Of a stretch of DNA of 34,747 nucleotides, positions 8,297-16,896 are shown piece by piece. The DNA comes from a virus. A program made the translations under genes and the position numbers. Location of the stretch: positions 1 through 34,747 of the IMG/VR virus record IMGVR_UViG_3300027917_000105. The stretch is one strand, 5' to 3'. Position 1 is the first letter of the stretch. Every line of letters starts with the position of its first letter. The notes beneath the pieces were generated by a model that worked only from the letters and a program-made list of their open reading frames with translations, was not told where the DNA came from and searched no databases.

Positions 8297-8859
8297 TAGG
8301 CACTCCCCGATGGTGGCTTATCTCTTTCTGCCGAACTGCGCCGCTCACTGAGCTTCGTGTAGTACGAAACAGTATGCGACATCCCCCGATGCACTACTTG
8401 AAAAGCCAACTCAGCTCGTATTCGAGTTGGTATGAGTTCTCGATTTCTCCGAATAACATCGAACGAAACCGAAGTGGCCACGACATACCAGGACTCCTCG
8501 CCGATAGCTAACAGCAGTAACGGAGGAGAAACAAATTGCCCGAGGCCTTCGACAAACGGATCGAGATCCTGCACGGCCATGGCCTCAAGCGAAGCTTTTT
8601 CTGCCAACAACCCAGTCGATGTATATTTTTCTGTGGCATCGAAAAACAATTGAAAATTGATATTGTGCGAAGTCACAGACTTAAACACAGCCGTAGGAAA
8701 AGCGGACCCAGGAGCATCTACCATCGAATACTCGGGCGAAATATCTTCCTTAATATTCGTCGGATTGTACTGAAAGACGAGATACGCTTCGGGATCGATC
8801 TCGCCGTCACGAATACGTCCGATCCAACCCTTCTGAACTGGACGGTCTGAAACACTCAT
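8296..8859 (-). CDS. Tube initiator / CIS-tube-like baseplate protein
   Basis: 187 residues, ATG at 8859 overlapping the tape measure stop by ATGA. The sequence VFQYNPTNIKEDISPEYSMVD near residue 28 is the characteristic start of contractile-injection-system tube-family proteins that cap the baseplate end of the inner tube. It is followed by VTSHNINFQLFFDATEKY and SWYVVATSVSFDVIRRNRELIPTRIRAELAF, matching strands that form the tube barrel. The C-terminus is charged and probably disordered. Together with the LysM, gpD-like and spike genes it forms a hub cassette ordered as in many contractile tails. Family recognition is from motif memory, not a search. Confidence 0.8.
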   Translation of the reverse strand: MSVSDRPVQKGWIGRIRDGEIDPEAYLVFQYNPTNIKEDISPEYSMVDAPGSAFPTAVFKSVTSHNINFQLFFDATEKYTSTGLLAEKASLEAMAVQDLDPFVEGLGQFVSPPLLLLAIGEESWYVVATSVSFDVIRRNRELIPTRIRAELAFQVVHRGMSHTVSYYTKLSERRSSAERDKPPSGSA

Positions 8860-11645
8860 TTGAATGCAATCCCTTGTTGATAATCCCAGAACTGCTGCAT
8901 GCGATCACCTGTTTGCTTGGCAATGGCCATCGCATCTTCTTTCGTGGCATTACCCTGAATAATGACCTCGATCTTCCCAACCTTCGGTCCAGCTTCAGCC
9001 ACCGGAGCCATCACCGACTGCTGAGCACCACCTGGACCACCCGATGTTTCCCATCCCTCTCGTTGCCGAGTAATCGGAAAATTCCGACTGTTGGCAGCTA
9101 ATTCGGCAATACGTGCTCGTTGCGCTTCACGACGGCTCACATACTCACTGCCCAATACCCGATCTTCAACCGCTTTCTCCGAAACACCCATATCAACGGT
9201 TACGCCCTCGGTCGCCTTTTTCCAAGCATCGTTTACCTCCTCCTCGGACTTCAATCCAAAGAGCGACATGCCTTTGACAACCAAAAAATCAATCTGGGCA
9301 AAAAACCACTTCTTAAATCCTTCCCAGCCGTTGGTAAATCCCTGACGAATCCATTGAACCATGCCCTCGCCAATTTTCTTGAATGCGTCGAAACCATGCG
9401 TCTCAAACAGCACAACGAAATAATTGAACCAGTACGTAATGGTTTCCATCATGTTGGCGAAGGCGTTTCCAACCTTGGGGCCAACCCTCAGAGCTATTGC
9501 CAAAAGCACGAGGAAAATTATCCCCACGGCTGCGATTTTGAGCTGTGCAACAGTGGCGGCTGAACCCAGTGCCCAAATCATCTGAGTCAATTTCGCAACC
9601 GCCGAAGCTCCAGTAAGAAACTGATTAACTAATAATCCACCAACCAATAATGCCAAAACACCAAAAATAGCACCTACCGCTCGATACACACTCAGTGCGT
9701 TTGTGATGTCAGAGGTTCCAAATGCTTGTGGCAAAAGACCAAGCGCATCGAGCAACTTGCCCGTCACCCAAATCACACCATAAAAAATTCGAAATGCCAG
9801 CTTGAACACACCGCCAATGACTGTGAAGAAGCCCTCGAAAACTGCTACCAACCGTTCCTTTACCTGAATAATGAATCCGACAATACCCAACAGTTGGCGC
9901 TTTTCGAGCATGCGGTACAAATCGATACTGCCTTCACCGCCGTTGAACCACTCAACAACACCCTGAGCAATAAGCCACAGATCCTTAAGCCGCTGCACAA
10001 AAGCATCGATAACAGGACCAAAATACTTACGTATGTGTGACCAATTCTTTATCACCAGATATAAGAGCAAAAAGATGGCCACCACAGCACCGGCGGCGAT
10101 CAAGACACGCAGTATGTTCGTCCGTAATGCAGCAAAGGCTTTGGTTAAAAATGCAATAGAACCACCGGCGGCATTCACCGCTGGAACAACCATCCCCTGG
10201 TACATCAAAAACGCTGCGAGACCAATCAAAACCGTCCCGAGCACTGTAGCAAGACCGCCGAGAAGAGTAATTGTCCAAGAAAGAGCCTTAGCCACCGCTG
10301 GATTCTTCTTCAAGTAAGACAGAAAACCATCCAAGAAAAACTTCAGGACAGCAATCACATCGTAGAATACCGGGAGCATCGCCTTTCCCATGATAATGAG
10401 AATGGTTTGTTCCGTTCCTTTTTTGAGTTCTTTCAGTCCTTCAGTTGTTCTTAGATACGCTTCCTCTGCTTGCTTGAGAACACCGTTTGAGTTATCGACG
10501 TCACCGGATAATCGGTTGACCATCTCACGGAACGACTCTCCCTGCTTCGTGAGTTGTTCAAGCATACTGAGAACAGTCGTTCCCTTAGAACCAAAAGCAC
10601 CACTCATGACAGTGGCTTGCGCCCGGTCACTCTCTTTACCAAGTGACTGCATTTTTTCGAGCGTTTCGACAAGCACATCCTTGAGAGGACGAGTCTTTCC
10701 CGCAGCATCGAACATCGACACGCCAAACTTTTGGAACTGAATCATTCGTTTGGGCAAGTCTTTGGGATCCATCTGAAAGAACTGCTCTTCAGTTATCCCC
10801 TTTTTCTCCATGTACGCGCCGAGTTTGCGTTGATTGCTAATCATTTTTTCGGCAAACAACGCGATGGCCTGCGCAGACTCGGCGGCCTGCATGGACCCCA
10901 TACGCATCGCACCACCGATAGCCAACATCTCGGAAGTCGTTGCCTTGAGTTTTTTCGGTGCATCACGAAGAGCATTGATAAAAGCAGGCATATGCTGCCA
11001 ATTCAATGCCGTCACCCTCGTTGCCTGCGCAATATCATCGAGGGTTTTAGCAAACGGCTGGCCAAGGTGACGAAACTTACTTATCGCACCAATAGTAGTA
11101 CGAATAGCCTCGTCCATACCGAGCATACCGCGAGAACCGGTGACCATCTGGATCACCATCGGGAGTAATTCCATAGATTCTGCTGTGTCCATGCCAGCAG
11201 AACGAAGGTCCGCAAAAGCATGAGCCGCACTTACCGGGGTTTCCTTCGTTTTCAACCCAAGATCGATCATAAAATCTTCAAGTTTTTGCAGCTCTTTTCC
11301 AGTAGCTCCGGTAGCAAATTGGATTCGTCCCATAGCCACTTCAAAATCAGAAGCTCCCTGAATAGCTGGCTGGACAAAGGACGTCGAAATCTTTTTGCCA
11401 ATACTCAATAACCCAAAACCAACACCGGCCAATGCCGCCGATGCTTGAGTCATAGTCTTGGACACAGATTGAGCTTTTTCTTCAACCTCACCCAAACGAA
11501 GAGCAGTTCGACGAGCCGTCTTGTCGATATTATTCAACTGCATCTTCATAATGTTGGCACCGGTAACGACCCCCTTAGTACCAATACGGAAGTTGATCTG
11601 AGAAACCAACTGACTTCCACCGGTCCCCATAAATCCAAGTGCCAT
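8856..11645 (-). CDS. Tail tape measure protein
   Basis: 929 residues, the longest uninterrupted product after TerL and in the expected place after tube and chaperone. Residues 1-110 are helical (a coiled-coil start, then QASAALAGVGFGLLSIGKKISTSF). Residues about 95-330 match the conserved TP901-type tape-measure core (DFEVAMGRIQFATGATGKELQKL, HAFADLRSAGMDTAESMELLP, FRHLGQPFAKTLDDIAQATR). Residues about 430-720 include several strongly hydrophobic stretches (AKALSWTITLLGGLATVLGTV, RVLIAAGAVVAIFLLLYLVI, FGVLALLVGGLLVNQFL, VGIIFLVLLAIALRV) that could enter the host membrane during DNA ejection. The end is charged with VIIQGNATKEDAMAIAKQTGDR. At about 0.15 nm per residue it would give a tail near 140 nm (inference). 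No peptidase or lysozyme motif was found. Confidence 0.92.
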   Translation of the reverse strand: MALGFMGTGGSQLVSQINFRIGTKGVVTGANIMKMQLNNIDKTARRTALRLGEVEEKAQSVSKTMTQASAALAGVGFGLLSIGKKISTSFVQPAIQGASDFEVAMGRIQFATGATGKELQKLEDFMIDLGLKTKETPVSAAHAFADLRSAGMDTAESMELLPMVIQMVTGSRGMLGMDEAIRTTIGAISKFRHLGQPFAKTLDDIAQATRVTALNWQHMPAFINALRDAPKKLKATTSEMLAIGGAMRMGSMQAAESAQAIALFAEKMISNQRKLGAYMEKKGITEEQFFQMDPKDLPKRMIQFQKFGVSMFDAAGKTRPLKDVLVETLEKMQSLGKESDRAQATVMSGAFGSKGTTVLSMLEQLTKQGESFREMVNRLSGDVDNSNGVLKQAEEAYLRTTEGLKELKKGTEQTILIIMGKAMLPVFYDVIAVLKFFLDGFLSYLKKNPAVAKALSWTITLLGGLATVLGTVLIGLAAFLMYQGMVVPAVNAAGGSIAFLTKAFAALRTNILRVLIAAGAVVAIFLLLYLVIKNWSHIRKYFGPVIDAFVQRLKDLWLIAQGVVEWFNGGEGSIDLYRMLEKRQLLGIVGFIIQVKERLVAVFEGFFTVIGGVFKLAFRIFYGVIWVTGKLLDALGLLPQAFGTSDITNALSVYRAVGAIFGVLALLVGGLLVNQFLTGASAVAKLTQMIWALGSAATVAQLKIAAVGIIFLVLLAIALRVGPKVGNAFANMMETITYWFNYFVVLFETHGFDAFKKIGEGMVQWIRQGFTNGWEGFKKWFFAQIDFLVVKGMSLFGLKSEEEVNDAWKKATEGVTVDMGVSEKAVEDRVLGSEYVSRREAQRARIAELAANSRNFPITRQREGWETSGGPGGAQQSVMAPVAEAGPKVGKIEVIIQGNATKEDAMAIAKQTGDRMQQFWDYQQGIAFK

Positions 11646-11656
11646 CGTTACCTCAT

Positions 11657-11827
11657 CTACTTACTGGCTCGTCGATTATCCTCACTGACATAGTCGCAAT
11701 AGATTCTGCGACGACTATTTGGAAGGCGAAGAATCTCGTTTTCCGTCCACCCGTAGGCTGTAGCTAAATGATGAACCTGTTCATACAGATTTTTCAAAAC
11801 TAGCTCGCAGTTCTTCGCCCCCCATCG
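11657..11827 (-). CDS. -1 frame extension of the tail chaperone (frameshift segment)
   Basis: This is the part of the -1 frame that would be translated after slippage at 11827-11833: 56 codons ending in TAG at 11657-11659. Its end encodes a natural-looking short domain: YGWTENEILRLPNSRRRIYCDYV. This resembles small helical proteins found just upstream of tape measure genes in contractile phages. It has no ATG or good Shine-Dalgarno of its own (only a weak TTG at about 11797), while the preceding gene has a canonical slippery heptamer exactly in phase. A ribosome slipping back one base would add these 56 residues to 260 residues of the upstream protein, giving 316 residues. Frame and stop were checked base by base. 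Confidence 0.7.
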   Translation of the reverse strand, partial: RWGAKNCELVLKNLYEQVHHLATAYGWTENEILRLPNSRRRIYCDYVSEDNRRASK

Positions 11828-11833
11828 AAAAAA
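11721..11833 (-). promoter_or_regulatory. Programmed -1 ribosomal frameshift signal
   Basis: On the coding strand the heptamer T TTT TTC lies at 11833-11827, in phase with codons TCT TTT TTC of the chaperone gene. Three bases later GGGGGGCGAAGAA (11823-11811) can pair with TTCTTCGCCTTCC (11733-11721): 13 continuous pairs, two of them G-U, around a 77-nt loop. This is the heptamer-spacer-stem layout of known -1 frameshift sites. The zero-frame stop (11800-11802) lies inside the loop. The spacer is short (3 nt) unless the outer G-C pairs open. The structure is paper-folded, not calculated. Confidence 0.7.
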
Positions 11834-12606
11834 GAGGTCAAATCCACATCTGCTGAAAAATCACGCCCACATCTACATCGTACCTCTTTCCATTGACGCA
11901 CGCCAGGAAACGCAGACTGTAAATGTTGCATGAGATACCGACGATCAGTAGACCGCATGCGCTTCATCATCTCTTGATCAAAACTCGTTAGATCACCCAA
12001 CTGCTTCAGACACGATGCAAACAAAGAGTCAAAAATCTGGGCTGGATTTTTGAGTTCTGCCATCAATTCTTGCTCTTTCCCGGTCGGAAATCGAACTACT
12101 CCCTTCTTGTGAACTTTCCCATCCCGAACAAAACCGCGAGGAAGCTCGAACTCAACTTCCAACGGTTTATCTTCCGGCCATTCGACAACCGGCAATTCAC
12201 TAAGAAAGATGTCTTCTTCCCACGGCTCGTTGCATCGAGGGCACTGGCCTGCCAGCATGGCTTTATCATCACCGCTAAGAATGTAAATTCTCGTGAGCAG
12301 GAATTCGCGGTCAACAATCGTAAGCTTGCGAGCAAACGAACGGTCAAACAGCTTTTCCGGATTTTCTTTGCGGTTAAGATAGCCTTCGATTTTTTGGACA
12401 CATCGACAGAGCAACAATGTCATGGCTTTAGCACCATTGTTGCCCGCTTTCTTGCTCGCGATGTTGTGGTCATCAATACCCGTCATCTCGTCGAGAACAA
12501 CTTTACGATACCGAACACCGTCGACTTCCAGACCAACCGGAAGTCGAACGGTATCGGACATATCATTGATGGGGATTGATTCTACGACATCATATTTCTC
12601 TGACAT
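11800..12606 (-). CDS. Tail assembly chaperone / T4 gp26-type protein (zero frame)
   Basis: 268 residues, ATG at 12606 with AGGAG seven bases upstream. It looks like the T4 baseplate/gp26-type family used as a tail assembly factor: RKVVLDEMTGIDDHNIASKK near the start, LTIVDREFLLTRIYILSGDD, and then a zinc-type pair CPRC (122, 125) with a second pair CRC (244, 246) near the end. A segment reading LPRGFVRDGKVHKKGVVRFPTG lies in the middle. Its position between tube and tape measure genes is where contractile and siphophage tails keep their chaperone pair, usually joined by a frameshift. Here the last eight zero-frame residues follow the slippery site and would be replaced in the long form. Confidence 0.8.
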   Translation of the reverse strand: MSEKYDVVESIPINDMSDTVRLPVGLEVDGVRYRKVVLDEMTGIDDHNIASKKAGNNGAKAMTLLLCRCVQKIEGYLNRKENPEKLFDRSFARKLTIVDREFLLTRIYILSGDDKAMLAGQCPRCNEPWEEDIFLSELPVVEWPEDKPLEVEFELPRGFVRDGKVHKKGVVRFPTGKEQELMAELKNPAQIFDSLFASCLKQLGDLTSFDQEMMKRMRSTDRRYLMQHLQSAFPGVRQWKEVRCRCGRDFSADVDLTSFFDGGRRTAS

Positions 12607-12665
12607 GGCATTTCTCCTAGTATGTCTACTGCTATGGAATATCCGCCTATACCAACTGACGGATC

Positions 12666-13121
12666 CTACGTGGTTTCGAGCTTGATCCCCTCATTTGCGA
12701 GGACCAACGTCTGAATGAGCACTGCATTGGCGTTGGCATCCAAGTCCTCAGTCGAAAACTCCTTCGGCCATGCTCTTTTCACAGTCCACTTCTTGACCCG
12801 AGCACCGCTTTTGTCCTTGAGGTGGATGACGACCGTCTTGCGGAAAGTCTCGTTGTCGCCCTGCTTACCTTCAGAATTGTCGACATCATAAATTTGATTC
12901 CGCCAATTGAGGAAATCATCATCGACTGAAATTCCTCGACCCAACGTGATGTCACCGAAAGTAGTCTGACCTGGAAGATGATGAGGAGTCTCGTTCTCAC
13001 CACCCTCTCGGTAAGTGATGTCCTCGGTTGTTTCCGTCAGCCCGCTCACGGTGGCGAAGCCAGCTCGCGAGAAGCCCTCGATCTCAACCTCGAATTTAAA
13101 ATTTCGATACGGATCTGGCAT
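12666..13121 (-). CDS. Tail tube protein, T4 gp19-like
   Basis: 151 residues. The sequence fits the gp19-type tube family: PYRNFKFEVEIEGFSRAGFAT at the N-terminus, then GLTETTEDITYREGGENETP with PHHLPGQTTFGDITLGRGI, a loop DDDFLNWRNQIYDV, and a C-terminal strand and helix (VVIHLKDKSGARVKKWTVKRAWPKEF). Monomers form stacked hexamers lining the channel. It directly follows the sheath gene in transcription order (31-bp gap), the usual sheath-tube order. Confidence 0.93.
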   Translation of the reverse strand: MPDPYRNFKFEVEIEGFSRAGFATVSGLTETTEDITYREGGENETPHHLPGQTTFGDITLGRGISVDDDFLNWRNQIYDVDNSEGKQGDNETFRKTVVIHLKDKSGARVKKWTVKRAWPKEFSTEDLDANANAVLIQTLVLANEGIKLETT

Positions 13122-13152
13122 CTTTCTCTCCTTCAGTTTCTACGAGGTTGAC

Positions 13153-15603
13153 TTAAACCTCGGTGATGTCGACGCCGCTTGTGTACTGGCTGAAATCAAA
13201 GATAATGAATTCGCCCGGCTTCTGTGCGGCCATACCGATTTTGCCCTTCACCTTTCCGTCGTCGTAATCCGCCTGGTCCATGACACCATCCGTGATGCCG
13301 ACCTTAACGAAAAACGCACTCGCTGCATCCGTCGTAGGGAACGCACCGTCCGTAAGTCTGTCCGACAGATAGGTCACGATCCGATCTTTGAGCTTGCCCC
13401 AGAGGCGGAAGTCGTTGTTCCGGAATACGCCCCAACGAGTGCTGTCGACGATACTCTTCTCGGTGTGTTGGAAGAAACGCCTGGTGTTGATGTACCTGAA
13501 TTTCTGGGCCGTCGAAGCATCGAGTGTCCGACCACCCCAGATGACCACCGGAGACGTGTTGGTGAATTTACGAAGCACGTTGATGTGAGCGTCGTTCATC
13601 AGGCCATGCTCGTAATCGGTGTACTCGGTACCGACATCGAGCGCTGTTCTGAGACGACCATAATCACCCTCACCACTCGGAGTTTCCCACGGACCAGAAT
13701 CCGTCAGAGTGTCGACACGAGACCAGACACCCATGATGCCGCCGAGCCCGGAAATCGTCCGCTTGGGATTCGACCCCGCTCCCAGCGGATCGTAAACCTT
13801 CATGCCACCCGCGTAGAGCATGCCGTAACTGCTGTCGATACCCAAAGTATTGTTGCGATACGCGACCGCAGACGCCCCTGAGAGGCCCGCTGTGACGTAC
13901 CCAATGTAGTCGAACCAAATTCGACTTGCAGCGTACTGACAGCCCGCGTGGAACACTACAGCATTGTTGTTTCCGATCGTGCAGAGGGGCATGAACTCGT
14001 TAATGGTGTCGAAGGCATAAAATCCGGTCTGGCCCGTCTGATCTCCAACCCAGTCGGCATCGGACATACCAGCAGTTTCATCTGTGCCGCCAGTCAAAGC
14101 TGTGGCCGCAGCATCCGAGGCCGGAAGATCTGCACCAAGACCGGCTACTGCATCCATGTCGGTCGCGTACACGTAGGCAGAGCCAAAGTTCTCGTCGTTC
14201 ATCTTGGTTTCGACGTAATTGTCGACAGTGTCGAGCATCGACATCTGAGTCCAGGTCTCGACCAAGACATCGCTCTCGTAAACTTCGACATCGAATTCCT
14301 GCGTCTGAAGCTGAGCAGCGGCCACTACGTAGCCGTTGGTAAAAGACCCACTGATGTCGGCAAAGAACGTCACCGACCCACCAGACACCACCGTACGCAC
14401 GGCGGTGACTTCCTTGTACTCGGTGTTCGTTCCGTCCCAAACTTTAATGACCGACCCCACATTGATTCCCGCCAACGTCACAACCTGAACACTGGTGTCC
14501 GAAGCCGTGATGTCGGCAGCCAGGTCACTACCAGCACCAGCCGACGCATGACGTGGGTTCTGCGTGATCTTGGTCTTGAGGTCATTGCCAGCGGTGCCCG
14601 GAGATTTATATCCCCGGTACCCGGCCTCGAACTTCAGGGTACTGTAAGTCGCCCCGGCATCCGTGCCGACGATAACCTCAACCGAAAGGCCGAGCTTCGT
14701 CAAAGCGACCCCGCTCTGGAAATCCAACTCAGAAGTCGATCCAGTTGTCGGCGAAGCGATGGTAAACACACCGCCGGAAACCGTAACTTCGGCGGTCGTA
14801 TCGTTCTCGACAACTGTTTCCACCTCGGCGGCAGTGACCGCCGAAATGTCGGCGACATCGCCGGTACCCGCTACCGGAGCACCCCACGTCAACGCAGAAG
14901 TCCCAGCAGTGATCGCCACAGAGCTTCCCGTTCCCTCTTGGTCGGAAACGACCTTGACTTGACCACCGTCATCGACGGCAAATCCACCGGCCAACTGTGC
15001 ATTGATCTGATTGATCACGTGCTGAGCCGTAGTCGTGGCTCCCGAGAACGTAATGGTCTGCGCCGTCCCACCATTGAGAGTGATCTGAAAATTCAGACCA
15101 TCCTGATCCGCCACCGGATAAGTAGTGGTATCCACGACATATCCCGCCGCCGCGTCGAAAGTCACGGTTGCCGGACCAACGTTGTCAACATCGAGACTGA
15201 AGGAATCGCCCGGCGAGAGATTATACGTCTCGGCTCCACCTTCCTTCGAAGCACCTGTGGCGGCTACGCCATCAGTGATAGCCGTACGATTGGCGACTCC
15301 TCCGGTATACGAGGTCTTGTCCGTGACATCGCTATAGTTCACCTGTCGACAGGTGATAAGCTCGAAACCTCCCTCGTCAAAAAAGGCCTTGGCCTCGTAC
15401 GCAGCATCACCTCTTGACGCCGCTTCGTACGACCCGAAAACTTTCGTCCAGGCGTCGAATGAACGATGCCTCAACGGAATTCCGGGAGGTCCCTTTTTGG
15501 TTACAGCAATCATTCCTCCGATCCCGAGAGCCGCTGCTTGAATCGGACCCTCTGCCGAAGTCGACTCCTGTGCATACACGTCTGGAAATGTGTAGACTGG
15601 CAT
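13153..15603 (-). CDS. Tail sheath protein with large inserted beta domains
   Basis: 816 residues, ATG at 15603 with AAGGAG eight bases upstream. The ends match contractile sheath proteins: an N-terminal arm (PVYTFPDVYAQESTSAEGPI) with GIGGMIAVTKKGPPGIPLRHRSF, and a C-terminal core with MKVYDPLGAGSNPKRTISGLGGIMGVW, HINVLRKFTNTSPVVIWGGRT, FRYINTRRFFQHTEKSI and a terminal arm. Between about residues 125 and 430 lie extra beta-rich segments, including LNFQITLNGGTAQTITFSG followed by HVINQINAQLAGGFAVDDGG, similar in style to hook IN-type motifs. These insertions probably decorate the outside of the sheath. The length exceeds the common 400-660 residues. The region between sheath and the next gene (15604-15707) shows no clear promoter or terminator. 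Confidence 0.92.
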   Translation of the reverse strand: MPVYTFPDVYAQESTSAEGPIQAAALGIGGMIAVTKKGPPGIPLRHRSFDAWTKVFGSYEAASRGDAAYEAKAFFDEGGFELITCRQVNYSDVTDKTSYTGGVANRTAITDGVAATGASKEGGAETYNLSPGDSFSLDVDNVGPATVTFDAAAGYVVDTTTYPVADQDGLNFQITLNGGTAQTITFSGATTTAQHVINQINAQLAGGFAVDDGGQVKVVSDQEGTGSSVAITAGTSALTWGAPVAGTGDVADISAVTAAEVETVVENDTTAEVTVSGGVFTIASPTTGSTSELDFQSGVALTKLGLSVEVIVGTDAGATYSTLKFEAGYRGYKSPGTAGNDLKTKITQNPRHASAGAGSDLAADITASDTSVQVVTLAGINVGSVIKVWDGTNTEYKEVTAVRTVVSGGSVTFFADISGSFTNGYVVAAAQLQTQEFDVEVYESDVLVETWTQMSMLDTVDNYVETKMNDENFGSAYVYATDMDAVAGLGADLPASDAAATALTGGTDETAGMSDADWVGDQTGQTGFYAFDTINEFMPLCTIGNNNAVVFHAGCQYAASRIWFDYIGYVTAGLSGASAVAYRNNTLGIDSSYGMLYAGGMKVYDPLGAGSNPKRTISGLGGIMGVWSRVDTLTDSGPWETPSGEGDYGRLRTALDVGTEYTDYEHGLMNDAHINVLRKFTNTSPVVIWGGRTLDASTAQKFRYINTRRFFQHTEKSIVDSTRWGVFRNNDFRLWGKLKDRIVTYLSDRLTDGAFPTTDAASAFFVKVGITDGVMDQADYDDGKVKGKIGMAAQKPGEFIIFDFSQYTSGVDITEV

Positions 15604-15707
15604 GTGTCATACTCCTTGCGTCAAAAGCGCTTTGAGTCTCCTCCGACAAAGAACTTTGCCTTTCTTCGGGTATGACTGTCTCATCGGGAGGAGTACGTTA
15701 CTTATTC

Positions 15708-16427
15708 TCACGGTATTACCTCGATGTCGGTATCGGTGATGCGGAACTCGACATCCTTCACATTTTTAGAATCGTCTATCTGGATAACCCCGCCCGCACC
15801 CAAATAGAAGTGTCTCGACTGTACCTCAAAGTCCAACTCGGTAGCAACTTTGGTGTCAGTCGTTGTATCAACTGCAGTGCGCGCCAGATACGCTAAAATA
15901 GAGACTGTCAGCGTCTTGTGATAAATGATTTCATCGATTGAACGCTCTTCTGCGGCAGTAATTCCGCCATCCCAAAACATCCACAAATCGATAGCCGTCC
16001 CGTCAATATTTTGGACAGTCAAATATCCACGTGGATCCGTCAAATACAACAGCGCTTCAGCAACCAAATCACGTGATTCAGAGGCGCGAGCTTTGTGCCA
16101 AGTGTCAATCGAATACATAACCCGATGCGGTAGTGGCTTTTTCCGCATCGTTCGAACAGGAGGTACCACGAGGTCGTTGTATGAAATCTCCTCGCTATCA
16201 TCCACATCATCAGATTCGACAATGGCAAAATAATCTGGAACTGTTGACAATAATTTCAGCGCAATCGACGGGTAGACTCGCTCTGGATATTCCTCCGGAT
16301 CAGGATCCTCCATGAAAACAGTGACCGGAGTCACTACGGAGGGACTGCCCGTATCAATCGAAATCCCAGAGTACTTTGTGATCAATGCAGCATCAATAGC
16401 TTTGATTGTCGTAGCCAAAGACGTCAT
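15708..16427 (-). CDS. Probable tail terminator / neck protein
   Basis: 239 residues, ATG at 16427 overlapping the preceding stop (ATGA). It begins with a helix (TSLATTIKAIDAALITKYSG), then strand-rich sequence with VTVFMEDPDPEEYPERVYPSI. A middle stretch LPHRVMYSIDTWHKARASESRD and AEALLYLTDPRGYLTV follows. This alpha-beta pattern and its place immediately before the sheath gene fit a tail terminator or sheath-completion protein (gp15/Tail-completion type). No specific family motif is certain, so the role is mainly positional. Confidence 0.65.
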   Translation of the reverse strand: MTSLATTIKAIDAALITKYSGISIDTGSPSVVTPVTVFMEDPDPEEYPERVYPSIALKLLSTVPDYFAIVESDDVDDSEEISYNDLVVPPVRTMRKKPLPHRVMYSIDTWHKARASESRDLVAEALLYLTDPRGYLTVQNIDGTAIDLWMFWDGGITAAEERSIDEIIYHKTLTVSILAYLARTAVDTTTDTKVATELDFEVQSRHFYLGAGGVIQIDDSKNVKDVEFRITDTDIEVIP

Positions 16428-16894
16428 TGGAGTGCTCCCGCAAGAGAGAAATTACGGAATGCAGCGTAGTTCCACATCTCATTTTTGACTGGCCGCCAAA
16501 TCGGTCTAGCAGGAATTTTCGGTGCGCCTGTTTCCAAAATCTCAGCAACATCCTGCAACATTTTCTTGTTGGTTGGATGTCGACCATATGGATGCACCGA
16601 TAAAAACACTTCATAATTAGGACCAGTTTCCACATCTACAGCAATGTGCTTGAGATAAAAACCAGTCTCGATGTACTTGTAGAAATGTCCTTTGCGACGT
16701 CGAGTTCGTGCAGCCAACGGTGCCCAAGGAATATCTTGGGCAAGAATATGCTTGCGCAAGCGCTCGCGAATCTCATAACCAAACTCCTTCGCAAATGTTA
16801 CAAACTGCGGAAGAAATTTTCCGTCAGACATGTCATCAACCCAATCGTTGAGTTGGTCCCAGTAAATATCGAACTCTACGTTCTTATCCGACAT
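16424..16894 (-). CDS. HK97 gp10-like neck / tail-completion protein
   Basis: 156 residues, ATG at 16894, two bases after the upstream stop. The sequence FAKEFGYEIRERLRKHILAQDIPWAPLAARTRRRKG with later KMLQDVAEILETGAPKIPARPIWRPV is the pattern of HK97-gp10/virion-morphogenesis proteins: an N-terminal helix, a basic loop and a C-terminal 'PxRPxxRP' strand. These act at the head-tail joint or in tail completion. Its location between two neck-type genes supports this. Assignment is by motif memory. Confidence 0.68.
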   Translation of the reverse strand: MSDKNVEFDIYWDQLNDWVDDMSDGKFLPQFVTFAKEFGYEIRERLRKHILAQDIPWAPLAARTRRRKGHFYKYIETGFYLKHIAVDVETGPNYEVFLSVHPYGRHPTNKKMLQDVAEILETGAPKIPARPIWRPVKNEMWNYAAFRNFSLAGALQ

Positions 16895-16896
16895 GG

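Noticed and set aside
11818-11823. G6 run as an alternative slippery site
   Set aside because: The run falls on codons GGG GGG preceded by T, so it does not form a proper X XXY YYZ heptamer in the zero frame; the T TTT TTC site does.
13948-15417. Long plus-strand reading frame of 489 codons
   Set aside because: It lies wholly antisense to the sheath gene, has no domain, is Arg/His/Ser-rich as expected for a shadow frame, and no plus-strand gene is supported anywhere in the window.
15604-15707. Gap before the sheath gene as a promoter region
   Set aside because: It holds a palindrome AAAGCGCTTT and a TTGACG but no -10 at the right distance; only the ribosome binding site is clear.
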